Shown piece by piece: positions 54,501-64,000 of a stretch of DNA of 64,000 nt. The stretch lies in assembly GCA_035041965.1 (NCBI GenBank), contig JAPYMA010003020.1, forward strand, positions 1 through 64,000, read 5' to 3'. The translations under genes and the position numbers were made by a program. The notes under the pieces are model-generated. The model made no database searches, was not told the origin of the DNA, and worked only from the letters and a program-made list of their open reading frames with translations. The DNA comes from Anisakis pegreffii (Eukaryota > Nematoda > Chromadorea > Rhabditida > Anisakidae). How positions within the stretch are numbered: the first letter of the stretch is position 1; each line of letters begins with the position of its first letter.

Positions 54501-57500
54501 GCGAAACGCACGAAAAACAGACGATTTTACAGTTTTTTCAGTAACAAAACGACGAATCGGCGAATGAATGGAATCGTTGATATTTCGCGATGTGTGTATA
54601 TGTGATTTCCTTTAGATGATCCAGTTGATAAATGAATCTTGGATACAATTTGTTTTTTGCTGATGACTACTACGAGAACAACGTTTCAAAGATTATCGAT
54701 CAGTTCTAACAAGTAGAACAAAAACAAAAAAAAAGTTTTTTGGTAATTCCTTCATCGCATCCACCATACTACGAATAGTTGCGTCTGGTGGAATATTATT
54801 CAACAAAAACAGAGCGAAATGCAGTCAGTCACGCGTCGTTTGATCTTCTTCACATTAGTATGGCAGTGAACCGGTCGGTTGTATTGTCGGTTTGTGATAT
54901 TTTCGGAAATTTTTCTGTTCGTTGATACAATTGATACATATTTTCGCATCATGGGATTCTAGCAGAAGGAGGAGAGTGGTGGAATACAGAGGAGAATTGT
55001 ACTAAAATGAGAAGTGCATGACTGAACAAATTCAGACTTCTCGGATGAGTAGGATTGAGAGAAATAAAGATATCTTAACGATAGAAAAATTCAATTTAAT
55101 CGTTAACTATGACGAAAATAATTGGAAACGATCAGTTGCAATTTTCCAATTAGAAACTGAATTAAAGGAATTAACAGGCATTGTAATATCTTTCATCTTC
55201 TCTCTAAAACCTATAATCTTCTCTGAAGCTGATCTAAGAAATTTTTGACATTCTTTTGCCGCTCGAAAATTCTAACGTTCTTTCACTAACACGCAACAAT
55301 ATCCTCAGAACATAAATGATGATAATAATTATTATTTGGTCATCAAGGTATTATCATCACTATTATTATCATTGTTACTTGTTACTTGTTACTTACATTG
55401 TTACATTACTTACATTGTTACTTGCACATCGAGCGGTTGTTTTGTTGATCGCGGTTAGCGATCGGCGGAATGTTTATTTTGTAGACTTATGAATATTTAT
55501 TGGATTGATATTTGGCTACGTTTAATTGTGCAAAGTATTCACGGCAACTAATTAAATACTCGGTTGTACTCACTTGGCTTGCTCGCCTAGCCAGCGGGGT
55601 GGCTACAATCAAGGCTAAAACAGTGCGAACGGAAACGCGAGCATTGTGGCCAGCAACGTTACAAACGTTTGATAGCCTGGCCAATCCAGGTAATCCAGGT
55701 AAATTATTATCATTATTCTTATTCTCATTGCTGTTGAGAAATGCGTATCTCAGGGCTGGTCCAAAATCTTATTCATGCCTCAGAACATAGTTAATTTAAG
55801 AGTGTCACGACTCAAAAATCGCTTGTCAAACAAGCCACCAAAAAAAATGCGTAACGACTACTACAACTGAAACCCAATCTCACTCATCATAAAAAGAGCA
55901 ATCAAAAGTGCTATGAAAACTAAATTAAACCAAGTGTGAGATGAATGGGCAGCAGCAGTAAATCGATTTCTCACTGCTCACGCCAGTCTATTAACAGTTT
56001 TCTCAGCACCTCATTAAGAAGACAGCAGCAATTTTGGCTTTCCAACTGAACAGAAAATTGAATGAAGATGGCATTCCGAGCACTTACGAGCGATCATTCA
56101 CCGAAGATTATTTATTTTTAAATGGCAGATGAATTTGCTTCTTACGCGATAAAAAAGAATAGACCAAATAACGAAAAGAATGAACAAATTTTCTCACTGA
56201 TGGTTAATTACATGGGAAAATCGCTCGCGAAAAGTTAATATCATATTCAAAACGTGAATGAATAAGATTAATTTGAAGACGAGATTGGAGGTATAAAATC
56301 AACTGATGGCATGCAATAAAATGAGAAATTTAGCGAAGAAAAAAACAAAACTAGAGTGAAATAAATCAAATTAATGGATTGGTAATGCTGTGATACCATA
56401 AGTGGCATTTATATTCAACTATATTCAGAGAATAGTTCGAAATCCGGAATGAAGGCAGCAATAACATTACTGCCACACAAAAGTACTAATATAGAAATGA
56501 TCCGTTCATGACAATGATAGTATGAATAATCCTAATAGTGAGGGAAGCAATAGTAACAATAGCAATACTAATGATTATGATAACTCTAATATTGGTTTCA
56601 ATAATATTAATATGATTATGACAGTACACGCACCACATTGACAGGATTACGCAAGTTGCTATAAAATGAAAAGTGTATTGGGTTCGTTAACTGAACGTTT
56701 GTGTGAATTGCTATATAGACGATAGGATGTTAGCTGGGTATTTTGGCTTTGCTTATTCAGTCCTCCTTAGCTGTAGCCGTATTCATCACAGCAAAAGCAG
56801 CAGCAGCATTTTATAGAAGTGTTGCGATGGGAATCGATCGAATGCATTGCCATCTCGAGGACATTAGCGCTAATATATTATGTATATTATAAACATTTGC
56901 AGATATACATAGATATAGATAAATATAGCTGACTAGATGAACAACAGTCAGTCATAAACCATCTCAACAGCTACATATACGAATGACTTAATTAGCGGAT
57001 AATTGGCTGACTGAGAGCCTTATGAGTCAAGAGCAATAATTAGAAATTTCGAGTTACTTCACCAGCTAGTCTAGCTCGTCACTAGGACGATTGTTTCGAA
57101 TGACAACCGCATTCAATTCGTTTAGTATTCAGTAGTTCACTTGCAGAAAATAGTTTACTATTTTTTTTGATAGCAACATCAGCAATCTGGGCTGTCGAAT
57201 GTGTTCTCATCCTCAATTCCACGCAGATAGTTCAAAAATTCATTTGTCACATTTGTCTCATCTTCACCTAGACCTTCTTCCACTCAGAAAATTACATTCT
57301 AACTCAATGGAAAAACACTATCAGAGAATACCCAATTATATACGTTTGAATTGGAAAATCAAAACATGATGAAAGGATTTGTTGGTTATTAGAACGAAAC
57401 GATTGTTTCGAAACAACAGAATTATTCTACCAAAGTGTCGATTTCGTATGGACGTATGAAAATTTCGTATAGAAATAGATTCGCGAGATAAATATTTCAA

Positions 57501-60500
57501 ACGATAGTAAAAAATCTGATAAATATTATAATGATCAAATACAACGGAAAAAATGAGGAAAATATGGAATAGCACCAAGATGAACTGAACGTGGACATGA
57601 GAGTGTTTTAGTTGAGTTCTATCGCAATCTTCAATGTTTCCAAATATCTTACGAATGAAGAAAATCTTTCGAAAATAAGTAATTTCAACAACAACAAAGA
57701 AGACATTAAATAGTGACTCGTCATGATGTGAGCTCGATTTTTATTTGAAAGATTTGGAATGAACAGTGATTGATATCCAAAAACCGGCGGATTGCTCGCA
57801 TTGATCGACCGAAGCGATCACTGATGCAAAACGTACTCATTTCATATTTGATCAGACTGTTTATTGAAAAGAAGAATAACGCTTCCGTTGTTTGCGAAGC
57901 AAATTCGAAGAAACTGCTCGAAATGAAATCTGATGAATTTATGTGTTCGGTTGAGTGGTGATCACCAGATCAACTGACTTATGTCATAAATTTTCAGTTT
58001 TTCTCTTCAGTGACAAATTGACCGCATGCTGATGATCAATTAACTATTTTCAGTCATTTATCTTACATTAAAAGATTATTTTTAAACGAAATGTCTTCGC
58101 AGCTGGAGTATATTTTATGGTTGGACTCGATTCTTGATCAAGGCAACGTTGAATGAGAAATGACATGAATGTTTCAGTGACATGAATGACAAGACCACTT
58201 CTACTTACCTGAACTGTCCTTAATCGGGAAGCAAAGAATGTTTCTCGTCACAAATCCGGTACGTTCATCGACTTTTGGATAGAAGAACGGATGACTGAAA
58301 TATTCACTTTTGAAAAGTCATTAATGATGAAATCACTGAATTTCTTGCATATGCACCAATTTGATCTTGATAGACGATTGCTTTGTTTTTTTCAAGAGTT
58401 CGTTACTGAGCTTAAATCACCCGAGAAATCAGTTGAAGGGACCTGAATTGTGGCGCCAGAAAGTTTCGGCAAACCACATCTTACTTACTTACTGTAGAGT
58501 GCCGTTAAGGCGATTTTACCGACGTGCGTCCTCTCTATCGTGGTATTTGCACATTTTCCGCCATTTTATTCTGTCGTCAGCGATTATACTAACCGACTAT
58601 ATCCAATTATACTCACCGATTTTATCCAACAACTCGGAACCCTAAATTCAGTTTTGCTTTTCTCTGGTTCGTATATCTCGAATTGGGCGCAGTCGATCGA
58701 TGACGATGCGCTCGAGCACATTATATAGAAGTGATATTCCTCTATAATTACTGGAGTCAGTTACGCTAGCTTTTTTTGTGGATGGAAATGATTATAGCGT
58801 TTTTCCAAGTTGCTGGTATTTCTTCGGTCTCCCAGATGTTTCTCAGCAGCTTGTGTAATTTATTTAATCCTGAAGGTGGCAACGGTTTTATCATATCAGG
58901 TGCTATGTCGTCATCACCTGCTGCCTTACCGTATTTTAACTGCTGCACTACATGGGCCATTTCCTCCTATGAAGGTGGACCGACCTCTGCCTCATAGGTA
59001 GCTTCTCGTTTATGAACGAGTGCTGGTCTGGTTGGTTCGGTATGGTTGAGCAGCGTTTCGAAGCGAGATCTCCACTGTTTCATGCATTCTTCTGCATTCT
59101 TCCGACTATCAGCCTCTCTTCTCCTGCAATAACCAGACAATCAGGCTGTCGTTTTGTTTTTCCGTTGTATCATTTCAGCAGATTGTATAATTGTCTTGGA
59201 TTCTCAGATTTGGCCGCATCTTCCATCTGATTGACTCTCCTGTCCCGTTCCTTCTCACAATCTTTCCGCAGTTGTTTATGCAAGGCCCTCTTCACCTTAA
59301 CCTCAGCCTGCGGGCTCATAAATGGTCTTCTTGATGTCTGCGTGGCTTTGTTAGGGCCTGTTGTGCACAGAATAGCACGGCTCTTGTGTAGGATGCGGAG
59401 TTAATATCTTCATCCTTATTCTTGGTAAAATGAGACATTTTTATGGCTGCCAGTTTCCGGTAGGTCATTCTCGCCTGACTATCATGTCGTAGTTGTTCAA
59501 GGTCAAGCCGCGGGGATGTTGTGATCTGCGGTGATTTAGAAATGTGAGCTTGATCGTCAGGGATACCGGTGCGTGATCACTGTCGAATGAAGCGTTCGAG
59601 ATACTTCGTGATCTGTTGACCGTGTATCCACTTTCTCGATATCAGGATGTAATCTATCTGATTTCTTAGAAGTGCACTTCTTCGTCTCTGTTTCTCTACT
59701 GGACTGATTTAAACGAATCGATCTTTTCTCCAATTTCTCTTCAGAGGTGAAGCAATTACCAGTCCTCTTCTTTCTTAAATGTCAAGCAGTCTTCTCCCGT
59801 TTTCGGCAGTTTCTCGGGAGGGAACATACCACTTTCCAAGGGCCTCTGATGATTCTCCTTCTCCAAATTAGGCATTACCACCAATCCCCACTATTAACAA
59901 ATGATTTGATTTTACTTTGTCTATGACTTTGTTGAGAACCTCATAGAATGAGTCTTTTTCGTGGTCCGTAGCTCCTTGTGTTGGCCCGTGCGCGCTGATT
60001 ATCCATACTGTCTTAATTCCATAATTCTTGATTTTTACCTATGCCAATCGCTTACCCACTGAGCCGAATTCTGTCAAAGAGTTTACAGGATCGCTTCTTA
60101 CCGCCACTCCACAGCCACCTGCGCCATCCGTATCCACATTCCCCGAGAATGCATGACAACTTTTCGTAGATTGTTCGCCGGCTTTCGCTGGCGCTGGCAA
60201 CTGGTATCGCGGTTCATTAATTACCCTAGTTTCTTGAAGCCAAGTAGTGGAGGCGTTTAGCATATTGAACGTTTTACTAAGCAGGTAATGACTTAGTTAA
60301 CTACGTAGAGTACGACAGTTCAGAGTTACCATATTAGTATGGTTCTTCCTGCTTAACAGCTGAGTGCATCGTTGGCATTCATTTGAGTTTGAGTTTGATT
60401 TATTTGTTCCAAATTGTAATACAATTTGTCTTTCTTCCCTTCTTCCGTATATAACCCTAACGAGGGCTGTTGGATTAACTGAGCTAGCCCTAATGAGGGT

Positions 60501-61702
60501 TGTTGGGTTTTATCATCTCTTTCCATCCTGGTTGGATGAACCGAACCAATTGATGGTATGTGCTACCGCGTGTTGCAATGTGGCCAGATGAGCCGTTCGG
60601 GTGACGATTCGGACGGCTGTTGAGTTGATCTTCAAGCATGTGGATTCAGTTGGAAACAGGCGCGATCACGGGAAGGTACCGCTGCTCTATCAACTCCCCG
60701 CAAATAAACGATTTGTAATGAATCAAACAATTGTTTTTAACAAACCACAACAAAAGTTAAAAACAATTGTTTGTTTCATTACGTGCATACAAATCGTTTA
60801 ATTGCTACAAAAAATGTTATGACCATCAGTTCGTATTTGATAAGAATTTTATCAGTGTTTGCGTATCGTAAATAGTTTCCTTCTGATAACAAGGTCTTGA
60901 TGAAAAACAATAGAAGAATTGCCGTGTGATTGTGTTCACAAACGTTTTTGTGGTAATACCAAACACGATAATCAGGCCAAACAGAATACAATCGTCAAAA
61001 AACGATCATTATATGGACATTATGTTGTTGATGAATATTTCGACGATGATAGCGCAACACTGACAATGAGTGCTTTTTAGTTTGAAATACTATCAAAGCA
61101 CGCGCATATCAATTAAAGAAATATGCTGATCGTTACTATTTGAGAAGTTATCAATTGGAACAGACTAAATTCCATTGAAAATGAGAAAAAATTTGAAGAA
61201 AACGAAACGTTCATTATCTTCTCAACTAAATACCTCTTATAGTTATAAGCTAACTTTCCAATCATCATTGTCATTTGACACAAACGATCAATAAACAAAA
61301 AAAATTATTGACAAGTTCAATTCAGCTAAATGGAAACACATTTTTAAGACGAAAAAAGTGATATCAAAAATGAACAGAACCAAAGAACAGTTCATGAATT
61401 TTTGTATGATCATCGGAAAATGGAAATTCAAGAGAAAATTCCTAGAAATTGGAAGAAAATAATCAACAGAAATCTGAAATGTTCGATGAGGAAAAGGAAA
61501 AGTTCGAAAATGAAATGGAAGAAGCACCAACTTATAAACATCATCAACGTTCATCATTTGACCAGTTGAGGCCACATGGCCAACGATGCCCTTCGAGAGG
61601 GGCATTCGAATTTCAGTCAAGTACTCATCACTAGTACCATTCTTTTCGAATACTTCGGCCACTAGCTCCGAATGCTCTTTGTCCAGCAAAAATAGGGAAC
61701 AT
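45587..61702 (-). CDS. pde-2: PDE2-like cyclic nucleotide phosphodiesterase, C-terminal 11 exons (5' part not found)
   Basis: It hydrolyses cyclic nucleotides. PDE2 enzymes are activated by cGMP bound to a GAF domain. Exons in coding order: 61702-61532, 58294-58209, 50718-50603, 50370-50287, 50158-50012, 49843-49583, 48161-48039, 47839-47740, 47363-47251, 46405-46260, 45788-45587. All phases join, giving about 515 aa. [85 protein letters not shown]. Linker: [14 protein letters not shown]. Catalytic domain: [85 protein letters not shown], and [12 protein letters not shown] with the purine-binding Gln and clamp Phe. The metal-binding His and Asp residues are present. Stop at 45587-45589; a downstream exon after 45602 (donor GTATCA) is possible. 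The GAF-A and N-terminal exons lie upstream, within 61.7-64 kb unrecognised or outside the window. Confidence 0.93.
46555..46845 (+). other. Unexplained coding-like open frame antisense in a PDE intron
   Basis: After a good acceptor, TATTTCAG, a frame stays open for about 96 codons to TAA. Its composition is polar and gene-like ([42 protein letters not shown]). I recognise no family. It lies in the intron between PDE exons 47363-47251 and 46405-46260, on the opposite strand. It may be an exon of a nested gene, a transposon fragment or chance. Confidence 0.25.
48784..48949. mobile_element. hAT-like MITE with target-site duplication
   Basis: A 166-bp element begins TAGTGATGTCTCTATTCC and ends in the near-complement GGTATAGAGATATCACTA. 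It is flanked by ATTGCGAC (48776-48783) and ACTGCGAC (48950-48957), which match at seven of eight bases and look like a target duplication. The interior repeats ATTCTATTCC / GGAATAGAATAGAAC words. There is no coding capacity. It sits in the intron between PDE exons 49843-49583 and 48161-48039. Confidence 0.8.
54099..54166 (+). repeat. 34-bp direct repeat, two copies
   Basis: ACCTATTCACTCAGAAAG... (54099-54132) is followed at once by ACCTATCCACTCAGAAAG... (54133-54166). Both end in TTTCGGC. Only two substitutions separate the copies. Confidence 0.85.
55370..55430. repeat. TTGTTACTT / ACATTGTTAC simple repeat
   Basis: TTGTTACTTGTTACTTG-type units pass into ACATTGTTAC units over about 60 bp inside the long PDE intron. 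Confidence 0.8.
58660..60290 (-). mobile_element. Decayed RTE-like non-LTR retrotransposon (LINE)
   Basis: Read on the minus strand, the 5' part encodes a broken APE-type endonuclease: TWLQETRV at about 60240, [33 protein letters not shown] and [10 protein letters not shown] at about 59890. Then come a basic linker ([16 protein letters not shown]), [11 protein letters not shown] near 59060 and the start of the reverse transcriptase: [34 protein letters not shown] and IHKK, then after a frameshift [16 protein letters not shown] near 58700. The catalytic palm (YADD box) and 3' end are missing, frames are broken by stops, and the first endonuclease segment has a deletion. It is a dead copy lying in a PDE intron in the same orientation as the gene. 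CR1-like elements are an alternative clade. Confidence 0.87.
60703..60802. repeat. Imperfect inverted repeat (hairpin) of ~40-bp arms
   Basis: The left arm (about 60703-60741) contains AAACGATTTGTAATGAATC and ends in AACAATTGTTTTTAAC. After a 14-base loop, GTTAAAAACAATTGTTTG opens the right arm (60756-60802), which ends CATACAAATCGTTTA. The right arm has a short insertion. It resembles a small palindromic MITE, 410 bp upstream (on +) of the LINE remnant. Confidence 0.8.
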
Positions 61703-64000
61703 CTGCAAGTGTTTATGAAAATACAAAAAAAAACCGACAAAATACGGATCAAAATTTTTTTTGAAAACGAAATTTCCAATTTGTCTAAGGCTTTTTATAT
61801 TATATCACCACATCACAACAGATTCAATTGGAACGTATGTTCGAATTTACCAAAGCAATCGAATTTGTTTTGACCTTCAGTGAGTTTTTTGAATAACAAC
61901 AATTCAGAGAACATCCTTTTAATACGACATCTGACAGTACTTAATGTGTTTGCTTATTCGAATACGATATGTTTTCATAGATGTGAATGAATTCAAGACT
62001 TTTTCTGTTTGAAAATCGAAAACGAAATGACTAAACACTGACTGAGTTAGCACTCACTGAACGGAAGCACCAAAAAACACAAATGTTAACTCATTCCCAC
62101 CTCCCATACCGAACAAATGGCAATTCCCTTCGAAAAGTATAAAAATTACATCGAAAGCAGAAACAGAAAAACATGACCTGATAATTTCGAAAGAACTGAA
62201 CATTGAACTGTTTTCCAAAGTCATATTCACGAGCGTTCGATATCGATATTTTACGCATACAGATTATTTTTGAATAAATGCTAAGCGTACACATTCCATT
62301 GCTTGATCATATTCTCTCTATTATGACATCAAAATAACTAATGAGATTTCACGGCAGATTGACAGTTACACATGTGGAATGTCATCAATTCTATCCACTT
62401 CCATCAATTACTCGCTTTTTCGTATTCAGACATCCTTTATCACCTAGTGCCCAAACTTGATTCATCATACACAGTTATTCAAGTGATTAACAATATTTTT
62501 GTAGGCGTGGGATATTTTGTGGGTGTATGTACGATTTACTGCAGTTCAACATTCTTCTAACGAGTGAGTCAGGCATGATTTGCAGCTGGAAAGTTTACTT
62601 TTGCTACCAAAAAAGCAGAGAAATTTTTAAATGTGAACGTTGTAAATCGCCAAAAATAGTTTCAAAATTCAGCAATTGCTCACAGGAGAGAGGCAATAAA
62701 TTATTCAAAAGTGGACGCATATTCAATGAGAAAATTTTCAGTAACATTCATGGTGATCTGAGATTGTTTGACGAATGGAACAATTGTTTGTTTGGCAGAT
62801 GAGAAAATTGCATTGAGGCAGAAAACGTGACTGAGAATATAATCAAATTTCTTCAGTTCAGCTGAAAACGATCAAAGGATACAAATCCGTTGTTGAGTAA
62901 GTTTCGTGTTGGAAAATCCAATTTTTTTTTCAGCGTTCGTTTGAAAATTTCGATGGATACAATGGACAACGAATACCGTCAATTAGAGCTATTCAGCTCG
63001 CGTGATGCATTCTTGAACTACTTTTTTTTCTCAGAAGAAAAGTATTTGATGAATTGTAAAAGCAGCGGAATTCGGATTGAAGCTAGAGCAAATTGTAACA
63101 TCATTTACTGCCAGTGCCATCAAAAAAAAACATTTTCAAAGGCCTATTTCATGACATCATGTTCTCATTCCATTCTTTACTGACAATATAAATTGCTAGT
63201 TTATTCGTATTCAGTCTTTAAGAGATCAACTCAAAAAATTTCAAACACGACGCCACTCAAGAAGTGAAATAAAAAACTCAGCCAGCTGACTACAACGACT
63301 ACAACAATCAATTATAGCGAGCGATTTCAATCGGTAACCTATGATCATTGATCGTTAATCGAAATTTTAAGAATGCTCCCGAAAGAAAATGATTTCACTC
63401 GATTATTATAGAAGAAGTAACATTTCGAGACGTGCCTAAACATTCTTGGATTTAAAAAAAATTAACCCAAAAATAGCACAAGGTACCGCTATATGACCAC
63501 TTTACTTCCTTACTGTACAATATTCTCACATGATTTGATGAAAGTTACAATTCAAAAAAAAAACAAATCATATTCTTCAATATTCTGATTCGCTCATTCA
63601 GCAGGCTCATTCATGTTCAAAACGATGCGTGATTTGTTTAAATGCAGACAATCGAGCTTAAGTGACCGCCAAAATGTTCGCTCTCCATTTAATCATATTG
63701 ATCTTCTGAAATCGGATTCCGTGACGGCACTGATATCTGCCTGAGCCATGAGCCCTTATACGCACAATCTCACAGTAATCAATCGTTTTTTGATCGGTGT
63801 CATAGATGAACACAAAAAGTAGGAATCCGAACGTAGGCATTCGAAATTCATCAAATCCTCTGCACACAGCCAATGAATTGAAAAAGACGATACGATCTAG
63901 TTGACCTAGCGCGATATGGTGATCATCAATAAAATCAATACTAAATGAATTCATTTTGATCAAAAAATTCAATGCAAATTGAAATTGAGCAGGAAATTTG
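61703..64000. other. Right flank; expected PDE 5' region, no exon recognised
   Basis: I searched the minus strand for an exon ending in the NLSNAER-type sequence that should precede CSLFLL and found no convincing candidate. A minus-strand frame at 63658-63972 (104 codons) and a plus-strand frame beginning after TTTTTTTTCAG at about 62934 (to 63183) are open but match no family I know. The plus-strand peptide has closely spaced Cys and His residues (IIYCQCHQKK, TSCSHS). Confidence 0.4.

Larger units (their letters stand above)
50719..58208 (-). other. Long PDE intron splitting GAF-B
   Basis: This 7.5-kb intron lies between the exon encoding [14 protein letters not shown] and the exon encoding [13 protein letters not shown]. 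It is A+T-rich with no recognised gene. It includes the 34-bp duplication at 54099-54166 and TTGTTACTT-type simple repeats at about 55370-55430. A somewhat GC-richer stretch at about 53620-53810 has no assigned function. Confidence 0.7.

Overview
The window is animal nuclear DNA, most probably from a nematode. It is A+T-rich, and its genes are split into many short exons with TTTCAG-type acceptors. The protein-coding genes are eukaryotic chromatin, mitochondrial and signalling genes. There are no operons of the bacterial kind, no rRNA, no CRISPR and no tRNA that I can see. From memory, set-2 and mmab-1 are also close neighbours in Caenorhabditis elegans (C26E6.9 and C26E6.11, chromosome III), which supports a nematode origin. 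I cannot name the genus.

Layout, left to right. Positions 1-2,810 hold no gene I can support. A foldback element with arms of about 250 bp lies at 2,811-3,530. A diverged array of a ~405-bp satellite follows at 3,541-5,090, with an older trace at about 6,265-6,600. A complete flotillin-2 gene runs on the + strand (7,108-10,105, 9 exons, 433 aa). Mitochondrial ribosomal protein L30 is at 13,167-14,458 (+, 6 exons, 191 aa). The region 14,460-18,378 is mostly non-coding, with a small MITE-like element and a decayed coding-like patch. The SET1/COMPASS histone H3K4 methyltransferase gene set-2 fills 18,379-33,735 (+). My model has 37 exons and about 2,219 aa, with RRM, N-SET, SET and post-SET domains. 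The mitochondrial ATP:cob(I)alamin adenosyltransferase MMAB is at 37,236-39,082 (+, 5 exons, 240 aa).

Positions 40,383-43,434 are a nearly perfect tandem array of the same satellite family (unit exactly 406 bp), broken by a 115-base run of N. The right third (45,587 to at least 61,702) is a minus-strand, PDE2-like cyclic nucleotide phosphodiesterase. Eleven exons encode the second GAF domain and the whole catalytic domain. The 5' exons (expected GAF-A) are not identified. Its long introns carry a hAT-like MITE with a visible target duplication and a decayed RTE-like LINE.

The five genes do not form one pathway. Flotillin-2 is a membrane scaffold, L30 and MMAB are mitochondrial, SET-2 is nuclear and the PDE acts on cyclic nucleotides. 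The most unusual features are structural: two arrays of one dimeric satellite 35 kb apart, the foldback element, a GC-AG intron in set-2, a recurring GTTCG splice-donor class, and a 50-bp tandem duplication that copies the flotillin stop codon into the 3' UTR. Exon limits were set by hand from splice signals, reading phase and recalled family sequences; no alignment was run.
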